Source: Pseudomonas oryzagri | GTDB lineage: Bacteria > Pseudomonadota > Gammaproteobacteria > Pseudomonadales > Pseudomonadaceae | Length of the DNA: 64,000 nt | Assembly: GCF_020831405.1 (NCBI RefSeq) | Contig: NZ_JAJHPU010000039.1 | Location: forward strand, 101,038-165,037 | Direction: 5' to 3' | Part shown: piece by piece, positions 51,208-60,527 of the stretch | Layout: the number at the start of each line of letters is the position of its first letter | How positions within the stretch are numbered: the stretch's first letter is position 1 | Notes under the pieces: generated by a model | The model's database searches: none | Told to the model about the DNA's origin: nothing | Seen by the model: the letters and a program-made list of their open reading frames with translations, nothing else | Made by a program: the position numbers and the translations under genes

Positions 51208-51222
51208 GATCGATCCCTGATC

Positions 51223-52041
51223 TCAGGAGTGGCGGATGGAATGGCGCGATGGTGCCACCGCGGCGGTGTCGCTGGCCAGCGGCGCCGCTGCCGGGCCGCG
51301 TCGCACCAGTTGGGCGACGATGACCGCGGCGGCGGCAGTGGACAGCAGGTGCTTGAGAGTATGGCCGGTCAGCGGGTCGAGCAGGGCGGCGAGCTGGTGA
51401 TCGAGCAGCTCGGCGACCCGGGCCAGCCCGTAGAGGGCGAAGGCGGCGACGAAGGCCAGGCGCTCGCCGCGCGGGCGGCGGTACAGCCACTGCCACAGCG
51501 GGATCAGCAGCATGGCCAGGCCCTGCAGCAGCAGGTAGGGACGCAGGTCGCCACGGCCTTGCAGGGCGCCGATATACCACCAGAGCACGGCGGCCAGCGC
51601 GGCGAAGCCGAGCAGGACGGCGAGCAGGCGGTTGTCGCGTTGCCGACAGTCGGCCCAGGCGCCGGCCAGCAGCCCGGCGCAGGCCAGGGCTATGGGCAGG
51701 CGGTCCCAGAGCAGGCGGTGGTCGTCGGGGGCCAGGTGATACCAGCCCGAACCCAGCGCGGTGAGCAGCAGGCCGGCTAGAAACAGCGCGTAGCCCGGCC
51801 AGCTCAGCGGGAAATGCGTATGCCGGCGCGGCGCCAGGCGCCCGAACCCCCACAGGGCGACCACGGCGAAGCCGAGGTTGGACAGCACGTCGCAGAAGTG
51901 GGGGATGCCCAGCAGGGTCAGCTGGTCGGCGAAGGCGTGGTAGTTCTCGAACTGGGCGATGGGCCCGTGCAGCAGCGCGGCGGCGATCAGCAGCAGGGTG
52001 AGCAGCAGCGGCAGGTGGCGGTAGCGGGAGCAGCGATCCAT
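51223..52041 (-). CDS. Membrane protein resembling alkaline ceramidase family
   Basis: 272 residues with seven or so membrane helices. FCDVLSNLGFAVVALWG, GSGWYHLAPDDHRLLWDRLPI and GHTLKHLLSTAAA supply the Asp, Ser and three His expected of the zinc-dependent CREST/alkaline ceramidase superfamily. The ATG at 52041 follows GGAGACCGCC; an upstream start at 52090 would add 16 residues and has no such site. 15 bases separate its stop from aas, so it may head that operon and act on lipid amides; this is inference. Confidence 0.75.
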   Translation of the reverse strand: MDRCSRYRHLPLLLTLLLIAAALLHGPIAQFENYHAFADQLTLLGIPHFCDVLSNLGFAVVALWGFGRLAPRRHTHFPLSWPGYALFLAGLLLTALGSGWYHLAPDDHRLLWDRLPIALACAGLLAGAWADCRQRDNRLLAVLLGFAALAAVLWWYIGALQGRGDLRPYLLLQGLAMLLIPLWQWLYRRPRGERLAFVAAFALYGLARVAELLDHQLAALLDPLTGHTLKHLLSTAAAAVIVAQLVRRGPAAAPLASDTAAVAPSRHSIRHS

Positions 52042-52161
52042 GGCGGTCTCCAGGGGGTGGGGTGAGCCGAGGATGGCCTGAAGTGGCATCAGGTGAAACT
52101 CTGGCGGAAAAAGTCGCGTCGCGTACACTGCAAGGTATCGAAATCCACTACTTTGTCCCCC

Positions 52162-52893
52162 GTGAGCGAACTCGACCAGCTGCTGTCCACTCTCAAGCGC
52201 CAGCTCAAGGCGCGCGGCATGACCTACCGCGATCTCGCCGCTGCCCTCGATCTTTCCGAGGCCAGCGTCAAGCGCCTGTTCGCCAGCGGCGGCTTCACGC
52301 TGGAGCGCCTGCTGCAGATCGCCCACCTGCTCGGCTTCACCCTCGCCGAGCTGAGCCAGGAGGCGGCGCAGAGCGGCCAGCGCCTGCACACCCTGAGCGA
52401 GGCGCAGGAGCGCGAACTGGTCTCCGACGACCGCCTGCTGCTGGTGGCGGTATGCGTGCTCAACCAGTGGAGCCTGGCCGACATCCTCAGCGTATACCGC
52501 CTGAGCGAGAGCGAGGCGATCCGCTGCCTGGCGCGCCTCGACCGCCTGCGGCTGATCGAGCTGCTGCCCGGCAACCGCGTGCGTCTCAACGTGGCGCGCG
52601 ACTTCGACTGGCTGCCCAACGGGCCGATCCACCGTTTCTTCCTGCGCCAGGGTCTCGGCGAGTTCCTCGCCAGCGACTTCGCCGGTGCCGACCAGATGCT
52701 CGGCTTCGCCCACGGCATGCTCACCGAGGCGGCGCTGGCGCAGCTGCAGGCCGAGGTGCGCCGGCTGCGCCAGCGCTTCGCCGAGCTGCACCAGGAGAGC
52801 CTGGCCACGCCGCGCGGCAAGCGCCGCGGCTGCGGCCTGCTGCTGGCGCTGCGCGAGTGGGAGATGGCGGCGTTCACCGCGCTGCGCCGCTGA
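52162..52893 (+). CDS. XRE-type helix-turn-helix regulator
   Basis: 243 residues from the GTG at 52162 (MSELDQLLSTLKRQLKA). The HTH is at about 15-65 (MTYRDLAAALDLSEASVKRLFASGGFTLERLLQIAHLLG). The remaining 170 residues form an unrecognised helical sensor domain (SLADILSVYRLSESEAIRCLARL may be a second HTH). An upstream GTG at 52093 is also open. Divergent from the ceramidase-like gene, which it may control. Confidence 0.82.
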   Translation: MSELDQLLSTLKRQLKARGMTYRDLAAALDLSEASVKRLFASGGFTLERLLQIAHLLGFTLAELSQEAAQSGQRLHTLSEAQERELVSDDRLLLVAVCVLNQWSLADILSVYRLSESEAIRCLARLDRLRLIELLPGNRVRLNVARDFDWLPNGPIHRFFLRQGLGEFLASDFAGADQMLGFAHGMLTEAALAQLQAEVRRLRQRFAELHQESLATPRGKRRGCGLLLALREWEMAAFTALRR

Positions 52894-52994
52894 GCGTCCG
52901 CTTGCCGGCGAAGTTGGCGGCGCCGCCGCCGATCAGGAGCGAGCCCGCCCCTGAAGGTCGGCGGCGGCGCAAACGCCTGTCCCCGAAAACAAAA

Positions 52995-53014
52995 CTCCCC
53001 CAGGAGCGGGGGAG
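52995..53014. terminator. GC-rich hairpin after the XRE gene
   Basis: CTCCCCC pairs with GGGGGAG around a 6-base loop, with AAAA before it but no T-run after it on the plus strand. Read on the minus strand it ends in TTTT and so could end the operon at 53063. Confidence 0.5.
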
Positions 53015-53062
53015 TGGCTAAAGGAGCCTAATGGGACACGCGTGGAGAGGGCTGAACGGGGA

Positions 53063-53629
53063 TCAAACCGGACCGCGATGCTCGCGCTGAACCTTGCTGA
53101 CGAAGGCCAGGCACTCGTTGAAGCCCAGGCTCGGCAGCTTGGGTTTGTAGTCGGCGAGACCTTCGGCCATGGTGATGACCTTGTCCTCGGCGCTCTGACC
53201 CTTGAAGTCGTCCTTGTCCAGACGCAGGTCGTCCATCAGGGTTTGCCAGGCGGCGCCGCCATCCGGGTGCGGCAGCAGGATCATGCCGACGCCGTCGAGG
53301 TCGGTGGTCACCGCCTTGGTCAGGTCCTCGACGTAGAACAGCACGTGGATATCGGCGGCCAGATCGTGGCGGTAGCGCTCGACGAACAGCGGCACTTCGG
53401 CCAGCTGGTTGATGATGCCGCTGACCATGCTGAGCTTGTCGCCCTTGACCAGCACGGTGGCCTGCTTGACCACGGCGGTCGGCGGCAGGCGGCGGCCGGC
53501 GTCATCGGCGATCTCGCCCTCGGCCAGCACCAGGTCGCCACGGTAGCCGTAGGTGTCGGCCTGGGTGGTGGCGCCATTGACGCTCAGGTTGCACAGCAGG
53601 TTCTTCTCTTCGTAGGTTTTCAGCAGCAT
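53063..53629 (-). CDS. Unknown protein, second gene of the operon divergent from nifH
   Basis: 188 residues, apparently soluble (MLLKTYEEKNLLCNLSVNG at the start). It has a few strands then helices, a single Cys near residue 13, and no motif I recognise. 29 bases after the SIR2-like gene on the same strand. From memory two conserved hypothetical genes occupy this spot before nifH in A. vinelandii, which suggests a nif-linked role; I do not know one. Confidence 0.82.
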   Translation of the reverse strand: MLLKTYEEKNLLCNLSVNGATTQADTYGYRGDLVLAEGEIADDAGRRLPPTAVVKQATVLVKGDKLSMVSGIINQLAEVPLFVERYRHDLAADIHVLFYVEDLTKAVTTDLDGVGMILLPHPDGGAAWQTLMDDLRLDKDDFKGQSAEDKVITMAEGLADYKPKLPSLGFNECLAFVSKVQREHRGPV

Positions 53630-53658
53630 GGTGAGGTTCTCTCTTCGATCAAGGGGAT

Positions 53659-54528
53659 TCAGGCCACGCGCGCGGAACCGGCGGCGGCGTCGGGGTTGGC
53701 CAGGGCGAACAGGCCGCTCCAGTCGGCCTCGAGCAGCTCCAGCTGCTTGCGGGCGCAGACCTTGCGCTCCTTCTCGCTCGGTTCGGCGATCAGCGCCCAG
53801 CCGGCCGGGGTGGCGGCGTCGTGGATCAGGTCGCTCATCACCATGCGCTCGGTGTCGCGGTTGAAGTGCATGCCGAGGAACAGGTAGCGCTTGTCCTTGC
53901 GCTGCTGTTTCAGCCACGCCGGCACCGCGAAGCCGCCCATCAGCTCGGTGATGTAGTCGACGAAGTCGGCGTCCGAGGCCACGTAGCTGGGCTTGGGCAG
54001 CGGCGTGCCGAGCGGCTTGAACAGCACCGGCAGCTCGCCGTCGACCTCGGCCAGGTCGATCGCGCGGTACTGGCCGTCGTCGAACTGGTAGAGGTCGAAG
54101 CGATAGGGCGTGGCGGCGATGCGCGCCGCGCCCACCACCAGGGTGTGCTTGCGGTCGGCGTAGCAGCGCTGCAGCTGGGTGTCGCGGTTGCAGTCGATCA
54201 CGTAGGGCAGGCGCTGGTCGGCCAGCCATTGATGGAAGGGCGACGCCGTCCAGCGGTCGACACCGTAGGTCTGGGTCAGGAAGCGCTCGACGTAGCTGCG
54301 GCCCTTCTTGTTCTCCACGTGCATGGCGGCGCGCGGGAACTCGTACATCAGGCGCGGCGACATCGGCTGGCCGTTGGTCATGGCGAGGATCAGGCTGTCG
54401 CTGTCGGCCGGGATCGGCTTGCCGGTGGTGCGATCGACCACCCCGTTCAGGACGCCGGGGCCCAGGTAGGGAACGATATCGCCGGCGCCGAGCTGGGCGA
54501 GGATTTCCTGCATCGAAGTGCTGTTCAC
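53659..54528 (-). CDS. SIR2-like domain protein divergent from nifH
   Basis: 289 residues from the GTG at 54528, chosen because GGGAGAG lies 4 bases before it. The N-terminal QLGAGDIVPYLGPGVLNGV resembles the NAD-binding loop of SIR2-like proteins (usual pattern G-x-G), and RYLFLGMHFNRDTERMVM near residue 230 resembles the second conserved region. There is no zinc-finger Cys set as in protein deacetylases, so NAD hydrolysis or simple NAD binding is more likely. Its own sigma-54 element is 45 bases upstream. Function unknown; the SIR2 assignment is by eye. Confidence 0.78.
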   Translation of the reverse strand: MNSTSMQEILAQLGAGDIVPYLGPGVLNGVVDRTTGKPIPADSDSLILAMTNGQPMSPRLMYEFPRAAMHVENKKGRSYVERFLTQTYGVDRWTASPFHQWLADQRLPYVIDCNRDTQLQRCYADRKHTLVVGAARIAATPYRFDLYQFDDGQYRAIDLAEVDGELPVLFKPLGTPLPKPSYVASDADFVDYITELMGGFAVPAWLKQQRKDKRYLFLGMHFNRDTERMVMSDLIHDAATPAGWALIAEPSEKERKVCARKQLELLEADWSGLFALANPDAAAGSARVA

Positions 54529-54572
54529 TGGACTCTCCCGGTGGAAAAAGGCGTGACATCGCCGGCTGTAAC

Positions 54573-54587
54573 GCAATATCCGAACCA
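54573..54587 (-). promoter_or_regulatory. Candidate sigma-54 promoter of the SIR2-like operon
   Basis: On the minus strand it reads TGGTTCG-GATA-TTGC, matching consensus except for two bases in the -24 half, 45 bases before the GTG start. The TGT-N10-ACA site at 54695 is 108 bases upstream of it. Confidence 0.65.
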
Positions 54588-54694
54588 GTTTCGCGGCAAT
54601 ACGACAACTCATTGATATGCAATGAGTTTATTTGTCGAGTTGGTCGCCTGGGAGTTTTCCGTAAATAACAAAAGCCAAGTAGTGCAGCGACAAT

Positions 54695-54710
54695 TGTCGT
54701 CTTTGCGACA
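54695..54710. promoter_or_regulatory. NifA activator site, distal to nifH
   Basis: TGT-CGTCTTTGCG-ACA, exact TGT-N10-ACA and nearly a full palindrome. 172 bases upstream of the nifH -24 element and 108 bases upstream of that of the divergent operon. Confidence 0.85.
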
Positions 54711-54765
54711 GGGCCGAGTACGGCCCGCAAGTGAACTTGGCGAACTAAGGGAAAGTTTGTTGGGT

Positions 54766-54781
54766 TGTCGCCATTACCACA
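54766..54781. promoter_or_regulatory. NifA activator site, proximal to nifH
   Basis: TGT-CGCCATTACC-ACA, exact TGT-N10-ACA, about 100 bases upstream of the nifH -24 element. Confidence 0.88.
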
Positions 54782-54852
54782 CGCGACGAGGGGGCTTTGT
54801 TGTGTATCAAACCGCCCAAGGGTGTCCGGTGCTGATTAATTTTTCTTTTTAA

Positions 54853-55842
<990 letters not shown>

Positions 55843-55894
55843 CAGCTCCCGCTTCAGTAGGACGGGGCAGGGCAGATGGGCCCTGCCGGAGCGT

Positions 55895-55917
55895 CGCACT
55901 GCGCGGTGCGCAGTGCG
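55895..55917 (+). other. Perfect hairpin in the nifH-nifD gap
   Basis: CGCACTGCGC pairs with GCGCAGTGCG around a 3-base loop, 53 bases after the nifH stop. A GGGCAGGGC/GGGCCCTGCC stem precedes it. No T-run. Probably an mRNA-stabilising or processing stem that raises nifH transcript over nifDK. Confidence 0.7.
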
Positions 55918-55964
55918 GCCCATCCGTTACCCGCACATGAACGCAAGGCAAGAGGAACATACCC

Positions 55965-57446
55965 ATGTCCGGTATGACGCGCGAAGAGGTCGAAAGCCTC
56001 ATCCAGGAAGTCCTGGAAGTTTATCCCGAGAAGGCCCGTAAGGATCGTGCCAAGCACCTGGCCGTCAACGATCAGTCCGTTGCCCAGTCCAAGAAGTGCA
56101 TCACCTCGAACAAGAAGTCGCTGCCGGGTCTGATGACCATCCGCGGCTGCGCCTACGCCGGTTCCAAGGGTGTGGTCTGGGGTCCGATCAAGGACATGAT
56201 CCACATCTCCCACGGCCCGGTGGGCTGCGGTCAGTACTCCCGCGCCGGTCGCCGCAACTACTACATCGGCACCACCGGCGTTAACGCCTTCGTCACCATG
56301 AACTTCACCTCGGACTTCCAGGAGAAGGACATCGTCTTCGGCGGCGACAAGAAGCTGGGCAAGCTGATCGACGAGATCGAGACCCTGTTCCCGCTGAACA
56401 AGGGCATCTCCATCCAGTCCGAGTGCCCGATCGGCCTGATCGGCGACGACATCGAAGCGGTCGCCAAGCGCAAGTCCGCCGAGCACGAGACCACCGTGGT
56501 CCCGGTGCGTTGCGAAGGCTTCCGCGGCGTTTCCCAGTCCCTGGGTCACCACATCGCCAACGACGCCGTTCGCGACTGGGTGCTGGACAAGCGCGACAAC
56601 GACAACTCCTTCGAAACCACCCCGTACGACGTGGCCATCATCGGCGACTACAACATCGGTGGCGACGCCTGGTCCTCGCGCATCCTGCTGGAAGAAATGG
56701 GCCTGCGCGTGGTCGCCCAGTGGTCCGGCGACGGCTCCATCTCCGAGATCGAGCTGACCCCGAAGGTCAAGCTGAACCTGGTGCACTGCTACCGCTCGAT
56801 GAACTACATCTCCCGTCACATGGAAGAGAAGTACGGCATCCCATGGATGGAGTACAACTTCTTCGGCCCGACCAAGACCATCGAATCGCTGCGCGCCATC
56901 GCCGCCAAGTTCGACGAGTCGATCCAGGCCAAGTGCGAGGAAGTCGTCGCCAAGTACCAGGTCGAGTGGGAAGCCGTCGTCGCCAAGTACCGTCCGCGCC
57001 TGGAAGGCAAGCGCGTCATGCTGTACATCGGCGGCCTGCGTCCGCGCCACGTGATCGGCGCTTACGAGGACCTGGGCATGGAAGTGGTCGGCACCGGCTA
57101 CGAGTTCGCCCACAACGACGACTACGACCGCACCATCAAGGAAATGGGCAACGCGACCCTGCTCTACGACGATGTCACCGGCTACGAGTTCGAAGAGTTC
57201 GTCAAGAAGGTCAAGCCCGACCTGATCGGCTCCGGCATCAAGGAGAAGTTCATCTTCCAGAAGATGGGCATCCCCTTCCGCCAGATGCACTCCTGGGACT
57301 ACTCCGGCCCGTACCACGGCTTCGACGGCTTCGCCATCTTCGCCCGTGACATGGACATGACCCTCAACAACCCGTGCTGGAACAAGCTGCAGGCACCCTG
57401 GCAGAAGGCTGAAGAAGCCGCCGAGAAAGTCGCCGCCAGCGCCTGA
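55965..57446 (+). CDS. nifD: Nitrogenase MoFe protein alpha chain
   Basis: 493 residues, one more than A. vinelandii. P-cluster ligands Cys62 (RGCAYAG), Cys88 (PVGCGQYSR) and Cys154 ([11 protein letters not shown]) are present, as are FeMo-co ligands Cys275 ([11 protein letters not shown]) and His442 (REMH-type block, here [12 protein letters not shown]). Gln191 and His195 are in [14 protein letters not shown]. The ATG follows AAGAGGAACATACCC. Confidence 0.99.
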   Translation: MSGMTREEVESLIQEVLEVYPEKARKDRAKHLAVNDQSVAQSKKCITSNKKSLPGLMTIRGCAYAGSKGVVWGPIKDMIHISHGPVGCGQYSRAGRRNYYIGTTGVNAFVTMNFTSDFQEKDIVFGGDKKLGKLIDEIETLFPLNKGISIQSECPIGLIGDDIEAVAKRKSAEHETTVVPVRCEGFRGVSQSLGHHIANDAVRDWVLDKRDNDNSFETTPYDVAIIGDYNIGGDAWSSRILLEEMGLRVVAQWSGDGSISEIELTPKVKLNLVHCYRSMNYISRHMEEKYGIPWMEYNFFGPTKTIESLRAIAAKFDESIQAKCEEVVAKYQVEWEAVVAKYRPRLEGKRVMLYIGGLRPRHVIGAYEDLGMEVVGTGYEFAHNDDYDRTIKEMGNATLLYDDVTGYEFEEFVKKVKPDLIGSGIKEKFIFQKMGIPFRQMHSWDYSGPYHGFDGFAIFARDMDMTLNNPCWNKLQAPWQKAEEAAEKVAASA

Positions 57447-57556
57447 TAGTCCGCCGTCCTACGAAACGTCCGCGGCGGGCGGCCCCTCCGACCGGGGTGG
57501 CCCGCCGCCGACATCCGCTAACGCCTGCACAGATGAGTGAGGCGTAGGAGAGAGTC

Positions 57557-59128
57557 ATGAGCCAGCAAGTCGATAACATCAAACCCAGCTATCCGCTGTT
57601 CCGCGACGAAGAATACAAGGACATGCTTGCCAAGAAGCGCGATGGCTTCGAGGAAAAGCATCCGCAGGACAAGATCGACGAAGTGTTCCAGTGGACCACC
57701 ACCAAGGAATACCAGGAGCTGAACTTTGCCCGCGAAGCCCTGACCGTCAACCCGGCCAAGGCCTGCCAGCCGCTGGGCTCGGTGCTCTGCGCCCTGGGCT
57801 TCGAGAAGACCATGCCCTACGTGCACGGTTCGCAAGGGTGCGTGGCCTACTTCCGTACCTACTTCAACCGTCACTTCCGCGAGCCGGTGTCCTGCGTTTC
57901 CGACTCGATGACCGAAGACGCCGCGGTGTTCGGTGGGCAGCAGAACATGAAGGACGGCCTGCAGAACTGCATCGCCACCTACAAGCCGGACATGATCGCC
58001 GTGTCCACCACCTGCATGGCCGAGGTCATCGGCGACGACCTCAACGCCTTCATCAACAACTCGAAGAAGGAAGGGTTCGTCCCGGACGAATACCCGGTGC
58101 CCTTCGCGCATACCCCGAGCTTCGTCGGCAGCCATGTCACCGGCTGGGACAACATGTTCGAGGGCATCGCCCGCTACTTCACCCTGAACCACATGGAAGA
58201 CAAGGTTGTTGGCAGCAACAACAAGGTCAACGTGGTGCCGGGCTTCGAGACCTACCTGGGCAACTTCCGCGTCATCAAGCGCATGCTCAAGGAAATGGAC
58301 GTCGACTTCAGCTTCCTCTCCGATCCGGAGGAAGTGCTGGATACCCCGGCCGACGGTCAGTTCCGCATGTACGCCGGCGGCACCACCCAGGCCGAGATCA
58401 AGGACGCGCCGAACGCCATCACCACCCTGCTGCTGCAGCCGTGGCACCTGGAAAAGACCAAGAAGTTCGTCGAGAACACCTGGAAGCACGAAGTTCCCAA
58501 GCTGAGCATCCCGATGGGCCTCGACTGGACCGACGAATTCCTGATGAAGGTCAGCGAAGCCACCGGCCAGCCGATCCCGGCCAGCCTGGCCAAGGAGCGC
58601 GGTCGCCTGGTCGACATGATGACCGACTCGCACACCTGGCTGCACGGCAAGCGCTTCGCCGTGTGGGGCGACCCGGACTTCGTCATGGGCATGGTCAAGT
58701 TCCTGCTGGAAATCGGCACCGAGCCGGTGCACATCCTCTGCCACAACGGCAACAAGCGCTGGAAGAAGGCCGTCGAGGCCATCCTCGAGGCTTCGCCGTA
58801 CGGCAAGAACTGCACCGTCTACGTCGGCAAGGACCTCTGGCACCTGCGCTCGCTGGTGTTCACCGACAAGCCGGACTTCATGATCGGCAACAGCTACGGC
58901 AAGTTCATCCAGCGCGACACCCTGCACAAGGGCAAGGAGTTCGAGGTTCCGCTGATCCGCATCGGCTTCCCGATCTTCGACCGTCACCACCTGCACCGCT
59001 CCACCACCATGGGTTACGAGGGCGCCATGCAGATGCTGACCACCATCGTCAACTCCATCCTGGAGCGCCTGGACGAAGAAACCCGCGGCATGCAGACCAC
59101 CGACTACAACTACGACCTGGTTCGCTAA
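57557..59128 (+). CDS. nifK: Nitrogenase MoFe protein beta chain
   Basis: 523 residues, equal to A. vinelandii. P-cluster ligands Cys70 (AKACQPLGS), Cys95 (GSQGCVAYF) and Cys153 (STTCMAEVIGDD) are present. The ending MQTTDYNYDLVR is that of the Azotobacter-type beta chain. 110 bases after nifD. Confidence 0.99.
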   Translation: MSQQVDNIKPSYPLFRDEEYKDMLAKKRDGFEEKHPQDKIDEVFQWTTTKEYQELNFAREALTVNPAKACQPLGSVLCALGFEKTMPYVHGSQGCVAYFRTYFNRHFREPVSCVSDSMTEDAAVFGGQQNMKDGLQNCIATYKPDMIAVSTTCMAEVIGDDLNAFINNSKKEGFVPDEYPVPFAHTPSFVGSHVTGWDNMFEGIARYFTLNHMEDKVVGSNNKVNVVPGFETYLGNFRVIKRMLKEMDVDFSFLSDPEEVLDTPADGQFRMYAGGTTQAEIKDAPNAITTLLLQPWHLEKTKKFVENTWKHEVPKLSIPMGLDWTDEFLMKVSEATGQPIPASLAKERGRLVDMMTDSHTWLHGKRFAVWGDPDFVMGMVKFLLEIGTEPVHILCHNGNKRWKKAVEAILEASPYGKNCTVYVGKDLWHLRSLVFTDKPDFMIGNSYGKFIQRDTLHKGKEFEVPLIRIGFPIFDRHHLHRSTTMGYEGAMQMLTTIVNSILERLDEETRGMQTTDYNYDLVR

Positions 59129-59260
59129 GGTCGCAGCGCGTAGCGGTACGGCCGGGGCGGCGCCCGCCGCTCCGGCCCGCTTCACCCCACCGTCCGCCGG
59201 CGCCCGGGTCCAGAGCCCCCGGCCGCCGGCGGCGGTGCCTACCCGATCTGGAGAACCGCC

Positions 59261-59479
59261 ATGCCCAGCGTCATGATCCGCCGCAACGCCGAAGGCCAGC
59301 TGGCCTTCTACATCGCCAAGAAGGACCAGGAAGAAATCGTGGTGGCGCTCGAGTACGACAGCGCCGAGCAGTGGGGCGGCGAAGTCACCCTCGGCGACGG
59401 TTCCAGCTACTACATCGAACCGATCCCCCAGCCCAAGCTGCCGATCACCGTACGCGCCAAGCGGGCCGGCGAGGCCTGA
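59261..59479 (+). CDS. nifT: NifT (FixU) small protein
   Basis: 72 residues of the NifT/FixU family: MPSVMIRRNAEGQLAFYIAKKD, then GGEVTLGDGSSYYIEP. Role unknown, though always found after nifK. ATG follows CTGGAGAACCGCC. 132 bases after nifK. Confidence 0.95.
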   Translation: MPSVMIRRNAEGQLAFYIAKKDQEEIVVALEYDSAEQWGGEVTLGDGSSYYIEPIPQPKLPITVRAKRAGEA

Positions 59480-59483
59480 GATC

Positions 59484-60227
59484 GTGAGCGCGCCTACCGC
59501 GTCCCGGCATGCCCAGCTGCCGGGTCACCTGGCCCTGCGCATCGCCCTGGCGGCGCGCACGCTCAAGGGCGTGGATACCGCGCACCTGCTGCGCGCGCTG
59601 ATCGCCGCGGTCGGCGAACCCATCACCGAGGCCCGCCTGCGCAAGCTGCGCGCCTCGCGCCTGTACACCCGCCTGCTGGAAACCGCGCCGGCCGACGCAG
59701 CCGCGCCGGTCATCGGTGAGCGCCAGCTGCACAGCGCCCTCGGCCTGCTCAAGGGCCGCGGCGTCAGCATGCCGCAAGACCCCCTGCCGGTGCCGCAGAG
59801 CTACCGCGAGGGCGAGTTCGAGGACTCGGTGCGCATCGCCTGCGCCTCCGACAGCGGCGAGCGCATGGACGGCAGCTTCGGCGGCTGCGCGCGCTTTCTC
59901 ATCTACCAGATCTCCCCGCGCGACAGCCGCCTGATCGACATCCGCGTCCCGGCCGCCGCGGCCGAGGACGACGACCGCTATGCCCTGCGTGCCGAACTGC
60001 TCCACGACTGCCAGCTCCTCTACACCCTCAGCATCGGCGGGCCGGCGGCGGCCAAGGTGATCCGCGCCGGCGTCCACCCGATCAAGCAGGCGCGCGCGCT
60101 GCCCGCCGGCGAGATCGTCGAGGAGCTGCAACGGGTGCTGGCCACCACGCCGCCGCCCTGGCTGGCCAAGGCCATGGGCGCCGAGCCGGGCCGGCGCGTG
60201 CGCTTCACCCCCGACAACGGCCTTTGA
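59484..60227 (+). CDS. nifY: Nitrogenase accessory protein NifY
   Basis: 247 residues with the NafY layout: helical domain 1 (about 14-95, HLALRIALAARTLKGVD) and NifX-like domain 2 (about 115-235, IGGPAAAKVIRAG and PPPWLAKAMG). It binds apo-NifDK. At the cofactor site it has DGSFGGC, so the His kept in all three nafY copies is Ser here. The GTG start at 59484 is 4 bases after the nifT stop, so translation is coupled. Confidence 0.95.
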   Translation: MSAPTASRHAQLPGHLALRIALAARTLKGVDTAHLLRALIAAVGEPITEARLRKLRASRLYTRLLETAPADAAAPVIGERQLHSALGLLKGRGVSMPQDPLPVPQSYREGEFEDSVRIACASDSGERMDGSFGGCARFLIYQISPRDSRLIDIRVPAAAAEDDDRYALRAELLHDCQLLYTLSIGGPAAAKVIRAGVHPIKQARALPAGEIVEELQRVLATTPPPWLAKAMGAEPGRRVRFTPDNGL

Positions 60228-60250
60228 CAGTTACCGACGAGGACACCGCG

Positions 60251-60520
60251 ATGATCAGCCAGCAACTACTCGACGACGTCGTCCAGCGGGCCGAGGAGGG
60301 CGTGCTCGACGACGCCCTGATCGGCCGCCTGCGCAGCGCCCACCCCGGCGTGCACTTCACCTGGTGCATGGACGACGACATCGTGGTCAACGCCAAGCCG
60401 CTGGTCGAGCGGCCGGGCTTCAACCTCTACCTGGTCAACTCCAGCGACCACTGCTCGGTGCTCACCAACGACTGCGCCTCGGCCTCCGGCATCGTGCTGG
60501 CCGAAATCATTGCCGACTGA
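60251..60520 (+). CDS. Small nif-cluster protein after nifY
   Basis: 89 residues: MISQQLLDDVVQRAEEGVLDDALIGRLRSAHPGVHFTWCMDDDI at the start in outline, and two Cys near the end (DHCSVLTNDCAS). It fills the place of the unnamed gene between nifY and lrv in A. vinelandii. GAGGACACCGCG precedes the ATG at 60251. Function unknown. Confidence 0.85.
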   Translation: MISQQLLDDVVQRAEEGVLDDALIGRLRSAHPGVHFTWCMDDDIVVNAKPLVERPGFNLYLVNSSDHCSVLTNDCASASGIVLAEIIAD

Positions 60521-60527
60521 GGTGGCC

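Noticed and set aside
47171..51853. One continuous 1560-codon minus-strand frame
   Set aside because: It joins the LplT fusion to a shadow frame of aas and the ceramidase-like gene; the true starts at 49048, 51207 and 52041 each have homology support.
53063..54528. draT/draG (nitrogenase ADP-ribosylation) next to nifH
   Set aside because: Neither sequence shows the expected DraT or DraG motifs; the first looks SIR2-like and the second is unknown.
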